A stretch of DNA of 64,000 bases from Patiria pectinifera. Its lineage: Eukaryota; Echinodermata; Asteroidea; Valvatida; Asterinidae. The stretch covers positions 2,808,643-2,872,642 of the forward strand of contig CM057140.1 in assembly GCA_029964075.1 (NCBI GenBank), read 5' to 3'. The position numbers and the translations under genes were made by a program. The notes beneath the pieces were generated by a model. The model was given only the letters and a program-made list of their open reading frames with translations, did not search any database and was not told where the DNA came from. Shown here in pieces: positions 28,901 through 40,900 of this stretch. The number at the start of each line of letters is the position of its first letter. Within the stretch, counting starts at the first letter, position 1.

Positions 28901-31900
28901 TCCACGGTGGTTGGCGTGGTTTCGCTAAAGCGTGATGCGTGAAATCGCTCGTCTGAATGCTGGAGTTTCCAGGTTCCATTCCTGGAGGGAATTTTACATT
29001 TTCATATTTCTCCCAAAAGTGAATTTTCTTACCTAAATTGTGTTTAACCAAGTCCTCATGGTTCGATAAAATGAAATCCAGTCTTTTCTTCTCATACATG
29101 GCTCAGGAGGATTTTTTTTAAAGCCCGAGAACCATTCCCTTACTATTTGACTCATGCGCATTATGGTCATTGACTATACGGCAATCGTTATCTTTAGGAC
29201 ACCTCCTTTTTTTACGAGTTCCGTTCAAAACTGACTTTTGCAGTGATTGCCCAGTACCAAAGTAACTTTTGCAGGCTAAAGCAGTCCTTTTTCTTCAAAT
29301 TACGTCATGTTTGTGGATTTTTTTGACGCACTGTCAAAGAAAATGCGACTGTTTTACCTTTTTTTGCAGTCAGACGTGAGACGTACATGTTGTAGTTCTC
29401 AAAACACGTGTGAAAGCCTGAAACAATGAAAGCCCGATGCTGTTTGGCTGATAAAAAAATAATGATTTTTTTTTTATCAGCCAATCAGCATCGAGCTTTC
29501 ATTGTAGCGAACTTTCACTGTCGCCATCTTGGTTTTCCAGCCTGTTTTCTGGTAGTCGTCGTCGTCTTTTACCCCGTAATTTCATTCATGAATCAAAGCT
29601 AGCCCTGCCCTCTTCCACAAAATTAAACCTGCTACTATTCAAGAAGATGTCATTACCAGTTGTTCAGATGTGTCAAGAAATATCAGAATGTCACTTTTGA
29701 GTATATCATTTAGTCAGCTGGTTTGGTGAGTCCTTGTGTAGGAACGGGGTCCTAAACATAACGATAACCGACTATACTTGGTTGCAGAAAAAAATAATTG
29801 CTGTCTGTTCCTCTCGTTCCCCAAGCCCCATGCAGTCGTTCAATCTAAACCATCACATTAAGGAACCTATTTTCATTCCTAGTCGACCTTGCCTTACAAT
29901 GTTCAAGAACTCCCCGTCTTCCCCGGCCCATCGCACGCTTCCACATTCTGCGGATTACATTTTGCGAAATGTCATGGCAACCGGAATTCTCTGACGCATA
30001 AAGGCCGGCCTCGGATTCGTGAAAAATTAACCAGCCAGTGGGAATTGCGTGCTAGATTATTAAAGCGAGAATGAAGCGTTACGAAAAAGCTGTCGGACAC
30101 TAAATAATAAAAGTCTTTCTTATCATAAAGAGCGATGAAGGCCATTTTGTAAGCCGAGAAAGTCATTTTATTAATCATAAGAATGAAAATAATTGATGGA
30201 AAGCCAATTAATATCAAAGAAAAATATTGAAGAAATTTTCATTTTTTATTTTTAATCATTTGAGTAGGAAAATTACTCAAGACTGGATGTGTATGCCATT
30301 CTCTGGGGAACACTAATAAGTGAAGACATCAACTTGTTTAAATGGATGTAAAATCATTTCTATCATACTATAATTCTAAACATTTTCAAAAGTAATTTGT
30401 GTAATAAGTGGTGTAGGCACAAACTATGCAACTATCAAAATAAACCATCTGTGGCTTTTTATATTTTAGTTTAAAATAGCTTTATTAGAAAAAGTATTTC
30501 GATGGCAGAACAGCAAGGTGCATAATATTTGATGTTAAACAGCACCCTGAATAAATCCCCGTCATCTGATTGGTAGGTCGTTGATCACGTGTGATTGAAC
30601 CATGCGTTCCAACGCACGGATTGGCCGCACGGCAAAATACAAGTTTTATTCCACGGTTAATGAAAGTTCCATCGCTCGGTCGCACTTTTTGGCGGCTCTG
30701 ACCAATCAGATGACGAGGATTTATTCAGGTGTTCTATAAAACTTACAGTGAATGTTTCACATTCGTGCAATGGAAAGAATAAGTTCATTTGGTGACAGAT
30801 GGAATGTTCCATTCCACTCGGCTTCTCTTCGTGGAATGGAACATTCCATCTGTCAGTGAAATTATTCATACCATTGCACTCATAAACATTCATAATTATT
30901 AGTTATCAACGATGGATACCAACAGGCGATACATGCGAAAAACATGAAGAAAACAGATACTGATTTGAATCTTCGTAGGCCTATACTTATGAAATATTAA
31001 CTGAAAATTAATAGAACTGTTGCAAACTGCTTACTGACTGGATTGACCTGAAATACACAAATAGAAGTTAGAAGTCCTTAATTATGTTCCAATCCTAGCA
31101 GTATCTTTGTCAAACGCATGCAATTCCCTTAGACAAAGGTTCTGCTATATAGGATGGAAATGTTAGGCCCTCTATTTTTTTGAAATACAAACCGGATTCT
31201 CTGTATATTTATCAAATCCCTCTATTCCCTGAATAGCCAAGTGGCACATCTCTATTAAACATCTCTGCAAACCGCGAAGAAAAAGAAAAATTATACTAAT
31301 TTAGACTCGATACTTACGGAATACGAATGGGATAATTTGCATGTCATGCTTTATTACAATATACATTATCATAATATAATAATCGGTGTTTTTCATCAAA
31401 AATCAAATATTTGATATTCTCTGAATAACGAACTATCAGATCTCTATTAAACATCTCTGCAAATGTGAAGTAAAAATAATATTTAACGGAACATATGAGT
31501 TGGTACCTACCTAATGCATGACTACAACATACATTGCCAGAATATCACACCATGAGATCTCTCTATAATATCTCTTGTATATCACGTTTCAAGTATGATA
31601 TACAACACTCGGCAGTTTTATCACCGTTGATTTATAGCACTTAGAGGTGATGATAACGGGAATAATGCATTGTCAGCGAGACCCATTACTCTGTCCAATC
31701 GTATGAATCATGATTTCGATCAGGCATTAGTGACTGAGCGTCGGTGTGTCCATAGTGCTTCGTCAAACAACAAATAACTTTTAGTGTAAGTCTCGAATTT
31801 CACTGAGCCAAAGACTTTGTCATTATATCAAATGCATCTTTCACTAAATCAGATCATTAAAAGTTAACATTGAAAATAGTCACCGGAGTGCTGGTATATA

Positions 31901-34900
31901 ACAGTCAGTATAACTAGTAAGGAATCTCGTATCTCTGAGAGCCATATACGTTTTCATTTCATTTTACCAAATGCACCTCTCACTGAAATCAGATCGTTAA
32001 CGTTTAACAAATTTGAAATAGTGACCGGAGTGCTGGTATAGAACAGTCAGTAACTAGTAAGGAGCCTCGCACATTTGCGAGCCATATGAGGTTTCCATAT
32101 TATTTTACAAAATGCACCTCTCATTGAAATCAGATCGTTAACATTTAACAAATTTGAAATAGTGACCGGAGCGTTGGTATATCTAACAGTCAGTAATTAA
32201 TAATGATTTCGTATCTCTGCGAGCAGCATAAAATTCCATTTTATTTTACCAAATGCACCTTTCACTGAAATCAGATTGTTAAAATTTAACATTGAAATAG
32301 TGACCCGAGCGCAACAGTCGGTAATTACTAAGAAATCTTGTATACCTGTCAGCCATATAATTTCCATTATATTTAACCAAGTGCATCCTCACTGTTGGTA
32401 GGCTATATATCTAACAATCAGTACCTATATATAGTAAGGAATCTCGTATATCTGCGAGCCATATAAGTTTCCATTTTATTTTACCAAACGTAGGCCCTAC
32501 CTCTTACTGAAATCAGATCTTTAAAATTTTAACAAATTTGAAATATGACCGGAGCGTTGGTATATCAAATATAAGTAACGAATAATGAATTTCGTATCTC
32601 TGAAGGCCATATTCGTTTCCAGATTATTTTACCAAATGCACCTCTCACCGAAATCAGATTGTTAACATTTAACTTTGAAATAGTGACCGGAGCCTGCGTT
32701 GGAATGTCCAATTGAATAAAGGTGATTCTCGTATCTCAAAGAGCATATACTTCCATTTCAGAACTAAAATGCATCTCTCCAACTGATCAGACAGTTCTTG
32801 CTGAAGACGGGCGATGCTATAGTTGGTTCAAGGTTTTCAGAAGTCAAATGGCAACTGTTTAAAGGGATATCTTGCCAGCACATCAACATTTTGGTTGTAA
32901 ATGAAAACAAAGTGGGATATATATGCGCCCACGACAGATGCCATGGTGTTTCGTTTTACTGTGTTCTATGGCTGTATTCTTTAATAGGTACAGATCCGTG
33001 AGTGCAAAACGAATGACAAGTTAGATTTACAAAAGTTATAAATGTATGTTATTTTACAAAGGACATTTAGAATTGCATGCCGAATATAATAATTAATAGA
33101 TCCGCCCGTCCGTGGTGCTGTTTACTATCGCAGTAACTGAAGGTGTGTTTATTAAGAACTATTTCACCAACGAGTACCGAGGATATTATACAAATATTGA
33201 ATGCTTCGAGTGGTGTAGTAAAACTAGCCTCCCGAGGTGATCCATGGACCATTCTATTTTCCCGAGGCGAAGCCGAGGGAAAATAGAATGGTCCATGGAT
33301 CACCGAGGGAGGCTAGTTTTACTTCACCACGAGATAAAGCATTCAATATTTGTTTTATAACACTTCACCCACAGATTCTGCTTGATTTTAATATTTTAAA
33401 TTATTTAAATCTGAACACAGTTGAAATAAACTTCAATTTCAATACAAAATTGGTGGAAAATGTATTTCTCTCTTAAAAACTACCCCTTCACGAAATGTTT
33501 GAACCCAAGTCTGCGGCGCGCTCTCTTTGGAATAATACGCGCTACGCACAACGCGCAACGCGCACACCAGCATGCATTTGCACACAAATACCACGCCGTG
33601 GAAATAGTACTTTGGTTGCTAATGGTATAGTACTTTGGTTGCTATGCGCATAGTACTTTTGGCCGTGCACAGAAAGATAGCAAAATTAGAAAGTAACATG
33701 TGACTCGCTCTCGGCCAAACAAGACACAGAATCTGTGGGTGAGGTGTTATAAAGAACGTTATTGCCAGCTACTCAATCCCATAGCCTTTCCTTAAAAAAT
33801 AGTGATCACGTCAATAAACGAACAAACTCAACACCCGATCGTATAAAGACACAATTTCAAATTAAAGGTCATGAGGAGTCACAATGCCCAAGAATTGTGC
33901 CGATCACGGTTTGTTTTCTAAAATCTACTCCAAGCCTTTGCGGGGGGGGGGGGGGGCTGGTTGGGGTGAGGGAGATACGTGCGAGAGCAGGTGTATTATG
34001 ATATTAAAAGTCTCGCCATTAGATCACGGGCGCCAGGATCTGATGTATTATTGATAACTAGTTGGGCTCTCTCTCGGCGTCTGTCGTTGCATTACTGCTC
34101 GCCACACCTGGGAAAGGTGTCGAAGCTGAAATATTCATGGGGCTCCAGCTCCTTCGCTGTCTGCAATTCGGTACTGAGGAGGGCCCAACTGGGACAGAGA
34201 TGTGTGTGGAGAAAAACTTTGCCCTACATCAATGTTTGAAAAGAAAAGAAAATGAAAACAGTGGGTTAAAGAGCTCATGCAATGTACTTTTTTTTAATGC
34301 AGTCCTTGAAAACACACTCTTTGTGTCCTATTTAATCTTATTTTCTATTTTCGTTTTGCCATTTTCAAGGGTCTTTTAACCAGTTTTGGTTGTTATGCTG
34401 ATGCAAATTTACATTTTCATGAGCAAAAGTGGGAAGTCATTTCAGGCAGAAACCACAATGTTACATCTATTTCAGCAGCAAGAGTTGGCAGAATTGTGTA
34501 TTTTTATATGTTACATTTTCTTTTCTTTGGTGATTCTTTGTTTTGTCAGTACATGGCAGTAAGCCAATGAGCTTAGTCTTCTCACAAATGTTTTCCATGC
34601 GATATTCTTTGGGTTTACAATGTGAATAGAAATCCCCTAAACTGAACAGTGTGTCTTCCTGACATGACATCACGGCAACAGCGCCCTCTCCGTCCGAAAA
34701 GCATGGCATTAAAAAAGAAATTGAGGAAGTGCACTTTTTCATAACATTAGACAAAAAGGGACGGCAAGTAGTTTTCATACTTTTAAGAGGAGTAGAAAAT
34801 TGCACAAAATATGTTCCTAAGAAAATATTCATGTGATATGGCCCTTTAAAGGGTGCTGGGTCAATATTGTGTTCATAAGACGGAAGCTGCATTTTGCAGT

Positions 34901-37900
34901 GGAGCCAAATTAAATATTGTATCGGAATTGATTCAGAAGGAAAGTCAAACCCTGGTTCAACTCTGAAAAAATCCGCTTGTGTGCATGCATGTACATTAAC
35001 TGGTGTCCGTAATTCTAAACTTATGTCATAATAGCCACGGGCTTGCACCACATTATACAGGGTCCCCCCCAAAAAAATATACCTATGCATGGGGAATTCT
35101 GTTACCAAAAAATGTAAAAATGATACAAGATCGTCCAATTCAGTCCAGTATAGTTTTTGTTCTAGAGCCTATTTTGTGAAACTAAGTCGGGAGTCATTTT
35201 GTCCCGATGAACTACTAAACCAAGGCCGCGAATCTGACATACTTCGATAGAGGGATTAATTGTTATGAATACCCACATCATAAAGATGTGTGCTTCACAA
35301 AATAGGCTCTGCAGCAAAAACTACTGGACCGAATCGGGGGATCTTGGTATCATACATTCTTCTAAAAAAAAATTCCATCCATTGGTACAGGTAGTTTAAG
35401 TCTCAAGATAGTGGAAGTATGCCGTTCCTTTTTGGGGGCACCCTGTATAGCCTGGACCTATGTAGCCCACACCCCGCACCCGTGCCAATTCCAGGCACAT
35501 GAGTTTTACTGTAGGCCTACTCAAATATATTCAAGTAGAACCTACAGGATGATGTTATTCAGTACATCATCCAGTCATTTCTGAGTCCCAAGTTGACGGA
35601 TAGTCCAAGAAACACCCGGGCCTAAATTCGCATGCAGACAATCATGTCCTAACTAAACCGCCATTAACTCCATAAAAAGGCCTTCATTATGCCCATTACC
35701 GTAAATTGCCCTCTAGTATACGGAGGTAAAACATGCATGCCGACGAGAACGCGCCGCTCATTAGGCCTAGGGATGCCGTATCCTATTAGGGCCAGTCAGG
35801 GCCAAATTGCGCGGTAATGGCCGCTCTTAATCCAATGGAGTTGATTCAGTACACGACCAGACACGCCTAATGCGATATCCGGAATTGACATGCCTGGCAG
35901 ATCATAACACTTCATGCGTTCGCGATGTGCCTCAGAGTCGAGATAGAAAAAAGGGTACAACTCCGGCAGTCAGAGAAGGGATAACATTTTATAAATGATG
36001 CAGCAACATGTAGTCCTTAACCGGAAGAGGCAAAAAGCAACCTCATCTTCAACCAAAGAGCAACTACGGAGAAAATGATAGAGAAAAATGGAGTGCTACT
36101 TCTGCTTAAAGTTGCATACCCGTTGCTCTTAAAAAATTTTTTTTCACCCAGCGAATTTTCAATTTGCATGATTTAATTTGTTGTAACGACACATAACATG
36201 AAGGACATATACAGGGGCTTAATCACACTATTTAGACCATCGTAAACTTCATCAATCAATGAAGAGAGCGTTCTGGGTCACATTACTTACCAAAACCAGT
36301 TTTTCGATCAAAATAGGGCTGCATTTTTCTTTGTGAAAACAAACTGAGGCTTCTCAATTGCTCCCCGTGGACTATCGTTTGCGTCGGATGATGTAGTGAC
36401 CTTTTACATCGGTGAAACTCTAGTTTCTTTTCTCTTCCTCTCTCTCTCTTTAATTCTCTCTGCAGGTGGCAAGCCATTCCCTGGAGATGAACAGAAACTC
36501 TATGAAGACCTGTTCCTGAAAAAGCCTCTCTACAATAACAACCTGCGACCTCTGAAGAACCATTCCGACCAACTGCTTGTCTACTTCACCTTAAAGATAA
36601 AACAGATAGTTGACATTGTAAGCTCACAGCACACGTATAGTTACATTAATCGTACCTCATATACCAAACCAGGTTGGACTAGAACAGACCGGAGCAAACC
36701 GGATGACACCAACTACAGCGCAGACCAATCCAAGTGTAAGGCATATCAATCTAGACCAGACACAATAACACTAGACCAGACAATACATTGCCCACACCAG
36801 ACTGTACATGTATTACCTTACCGTATCGTGCAATCACAAGCGTTCTCTGAGCCATTCTGCAATCAACAGAGCATCCTCTCAGTACCGAAGATGGAAAGCC
36901 GTACCACCTGACCTGACAAAACCAGACCCGACAAGTTCAAATCAGACCGCACCAGACTAGCACAAACCAAACATTAAAAGGCCATTTTAGAACTGCCAGG
37001 AACCGACCGGACTGAATTAATCGACTAGACCCGACCAAACCAGACCGGATCAGACCAGACAAGACAAGATCGAATCCGACTACCACAAACTTGATCAGAC
37101 GATCACCCTAACCTCATCAAAACACACTTTACCAGACCAGATCACACTCAAGGGCGGATCCAGGGGGCAAAGGGGGCCATGCCCCCCCCCCAAAAAAAAA
37201 CGAAACCATTTTTGGTGTGTGTGACATCGCAATAAAGGCAGGCAATGAGTACACCACCATCTTTTCCTCAAAAAAACATTGGTTAAAGTGGCCAGAAATT
37301 GCCTCAGATCGCACCACAGAGCATCTAGAATCCAAAGAAATTTCGGGGCCCTTAAGCGGGCCCCGAACCCCACGCCGTAATTTTTTTGACCCACTTTTTT
37401 GGGGTACCAAAAATTTGTTTGGCCCCCCCCCCAAAAAAATTGTGTTCTGGATCCGCCCTTGATCACACTGGACCAAACCGGGCCGAACAAGACAACACAA
37501 ACCAGTTCTTATTGGCTTTCTGCACCTTAACTATCGGGCTTACTGATTTCTCCTTATCCGTATCTGTTACACCAAGGATGAGAGGAACCAGATTTTGAAG
37601 CTGAATATCATTGTCAAGCAGAGCTGGAAGGACATCTGGCTACAGTGGGATCCCAAAGAATATGGGGGACTAGAGGAGCTAAGAGTGCCGGCCTATGATG
37701 TCTGGCTCCCTGACACCACTTTGTATAACACGTAAGATTTTTTTGTTTCAGCCTGCTTGACATTGACGCAATATTTTAAGTACATTTAAGTTGGGCAGTC
37801 AGCAATGCAACCAATCTCAGTAGGATGGTTTAAATAATGATCTCTAGAAGGTGACTACAGTATAAACTTAGTTATTGCCTAATCCTGAGAAATCATTACA

Positions 37901-40900
37901 CTTTGATCGCTGAGAACTTCTGACTGATTGTCTTCTCTCAGCTTGTTGCTGAGAACAATCATCCTCTTGTAACTGAATACATTCAAAACAATCCTGACCT
38001 ATAACTATTTGATTCCGCCTTCTTTTGCTGTCTTAGAGCGGACACAAACTCGGCCTACGCCGGCATCACAGGCACAAATGTTGTGGTGAGACACGATGGG
38101 CTGGTCCAAATGGAAACCAAGCCTTACATCCAGCGCAGCACCTGCGCAATCAATATCCGCTACTTCCCCTTCGACGAGCAGAGCTGCAAGCTCAAGTTCG
38201 GGCTCTGGACCTACGACTGGTACCTGGTGGACCTCTTCAATTCCACAGCCGGCCCGGACAAGGGACTATATCTGGAGAATGAGCAGTGGGAAATGCCATA
38301 TGCGTGCTTCAAGCGGAACTTGGAGAGTTACGTGTGTTGCCCGGTGAAGTATGTGGATGTGACGCTGTTCGTAGGAGCGCGGCGGAAGCCCCTCTACTAC
38401 ATGTACAAGCTGGTGATGCCGATCGTGCTCCTGTCTGCCCTGTCTATGGTGGGGTTCCTAATGCCTTATAACGTTGGGGTGGTCAAGGCTAACCTTAGCA
38501 TCACCCTCATCCTGTCCATGACTGTCTTCCTCCTGCTGGTGGCCGAGACGATACCCAAGACATCAGAAGGACTTCCGCTTATCAGTAAGGGGACTAATAG
38601 GGCTTTTGGGCTTTTGAGTCCAGACAGGTTTCTCATTAAAGATGGAACACAGAGGCCGATCTAGTTTAATAAAAAATCAGGTGGATAATAAAAATGGAGA
38701 GCAGCATTCGTCATTTTCGAATGTCTGCCTGCATTTCTATCATCCTGGATCTGCCTCTGGAGCGTCTTGAGTATTCCACAAGTAAGTGGTCCCAACTCAG
38801 GTAACACACTTCCAGATACTGCAACCTGGATACACAAGATAAGTGCACATGTACATCCTTTTGAGTAGATGTAGAAAAAGTTATGGGATGTCCAAGCCAA
38901 AAACGATGTTCTCTTTAATCATCCAAGTTTAAACTCTCTTGAAGACAAACACAGCATGATGATTGAAATGTTCAGTTTAACCAATTCTTTTCAAAAGCAC
39001 TCGCGTCTCAAGATACTTGTCTTTCATTATGGAGCCAGAGACTCCGGAACTATGTTTCATCATGCAAACCAAAGATCATATCTTCCCATAAGATTTGAAG
39101 GTTTGCATGGTGAAGTGAGCATTATCGAAAAGTTTGCTGTTTCAACGTGACAAATTTGTTTTGTAAGCTTTGAAGTTCTGAAAAGAACCAGGCAAACAGG
39201 AGAAACTCAATGTTTTGGACTGTTTGCTCTTTCCGATCTGTTTTCATCAAACAGCCCTGCCAAAAAAAATGTCTTTTCCCCCACAAAGGTGAATATTACC
39301 TCATCATCATGTTCCTGATCGCCATCTCCACGGCGATGAACATCTGTGTGCTCAACATCTTCCACCGAGGGGAGGACGGCACAAGGGAGGTGCCCGGGTG
39401 GCTACGGACGCTGGTGCTTAAGTACATGGCAAAGATCATGTGCATGGATTGCAAAGGGGAGTATCTGCAACATCGCCGCAGCGACCCCAAGCTGGACCAG
39501 GCACGGCTGGCCATGCTGAGGAAGCAGAGGTGGTTTAATGCGAGGTGAGTGGGGAGCACCAAAGTGTCTTCTGGAGTGATGGGCAGGGCATGGGTTTGAG
39601 GTAAACAGTTGAGTGGCAGAAGGCATGGGGTAGGTAAGGATTGGATGGATGAGGATGGGATACACTTTCAAGAGAAGAAGCAGAGCTGGTTTAACGTGAG
39701 ATGAGGCGGAAGCACTAGGTGTCTTCTGGTTGTGAGGGGTAGACGGATGGGTTTGAATAGGAACACAGTTCAGAGGCAGAAGGTGTGGAATGGGTAAGCA
39801 TTGGATGGGCAAGGTTGGGACACACAATCCAGAGTGGAAGCAGAGGTGGTTACATGCCAGGTGCGAGGCACCGAGGGTGTCGCTTGGTTCTATGAAGGTG
39901 AAGGGATAGGGTTGGATTGGGTACACAGGTCAGATAGGTAGAAGGCATTGTGATAGGTGAGATGCACTGAAGGGTTCGCTTGGTTCTACGAGAGGCAGGC
40001 ATGGGTTTGGATCAGGTACGCAGTTCAGGTAGGCAGAAGGCATGGGATGGGTAAAAAAGGATACACAATTGAGAGTGGAAGCAGAGGTGGTTTAATGCCG
40101 AGTGTGAGGCAGATAGGAAACGGGGATGGATTCGTGAGTGTAGGAAGATGAAGATACTGATGGTCATGTCTACTATCATCAAGGGCAGCTGTGGGCTGGG
40201 ATATGGAATGTAATCCAGAGACACAAGTGGAGGACTCGAGGTAGGTGATTTTGGTAAACCATCATGAGGGCGTTGGATGGATAAATTGAGACAAGAAACT
40301 TGATTCAGAGAGGTAGTTTGATGAGGTGAATGAGAGGAGCCAACGGTTGGTCTAGTTCTACTTTTTTGAGGGGGGTGAGATGAGTTTGGTATTGGGTACA
40401 TAGTTAAGAGAGGCAGACGGCATTGAACACGACTGAGGCAACAGGCACAATGGTGTTTCATGGTTCCACCAACATGATGGGCAGGGGTTTGTTCGATCGG
40501 GGAACTGAATCCAGAGGAAACAGATGGTTTAATGAGGCGAGAAGGTGCTTACTGACTTGTCCAAAATAACTGAATCAATTCTGCCATTCTGTTGCTAGGT
40601 ATGCCACATCATACTCGCCCCTCATCTCCGAGACTCAACGCAACAGCAATGACAGCATCACGGCCGGTCACCACGGCAATGGGCACGGCAACCCCCAGGC
40701 AGAGCTGGACCACTTTGTCGATCACCTAGGAGATGCGGACGACATGCGGCTGACAAAACTGGAATCCAACGTTCATGGGGTCCTGCGGCATATTCGGACA
40801 GTCCAACGGAAGAGGGACGGGACCAGCCGGGTGCATAGAGAGTGGGCGCTTGTGGCCACTGTGACTGACCGACTACTCTTCTACATCTATGCCTGCTTCA

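Larger units (their letters stand above)
13966..36465 (+). other. Receptor intron 1 (about 22.5 kb), repeat-filled
   Basis: The donor is GTAAGA at 13966; the acceptor is a CTCT-rich pyrimidine tract ending CTGCAG at 36465. No second coding gene is recognisable inside. Sequence not listed separately (14.0-15.7, 16.4-18.6, 19.2-20.6, 21.0-22.2, 22.6-23.5, 25.2-26.0, 26.4-27.4, 27.8-29.4, 29.5-30.5, 33.8-35.0 and 35.5-36.4 kb) is AT-rich with simple A/C-rich runs (14735-14775, 17620-17710), G-runs (33943-33956) and short frames without family resemblance. Confidence 0.75.

Noticed and set aside
28902..28985. tRNA-like string with GGTTCCATTCC
   Set aside because: Only a weak B box is present, without A box spacing or a tail; too little to call a SINE.
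33067..33476. Two similar frames on opposite strands beginning MIHGPFYFP
   Set aside because: They arise from the palindrome at 33184-33358 and carry no independent coding evidence.
34467..35138. 223-residue minus-strand open frame
   Set aside because: Its 5' part lies in the Tc1/mariner-like MITE (35058-35445), it has no recognisable domain, composition is irregular and no splice or promoter context supports it.
36396..36911. 171-residue frame starting before receptor exon 2
   Set aside because: Only 36466-36617 matches the receptor family; the rest is splice acceptor tract and intron 2 repeat.
39402..39926. 174-residue minus-strand frame
   Set aside because: It is antisense to receptor exon 5 and the intron 5 repeats.
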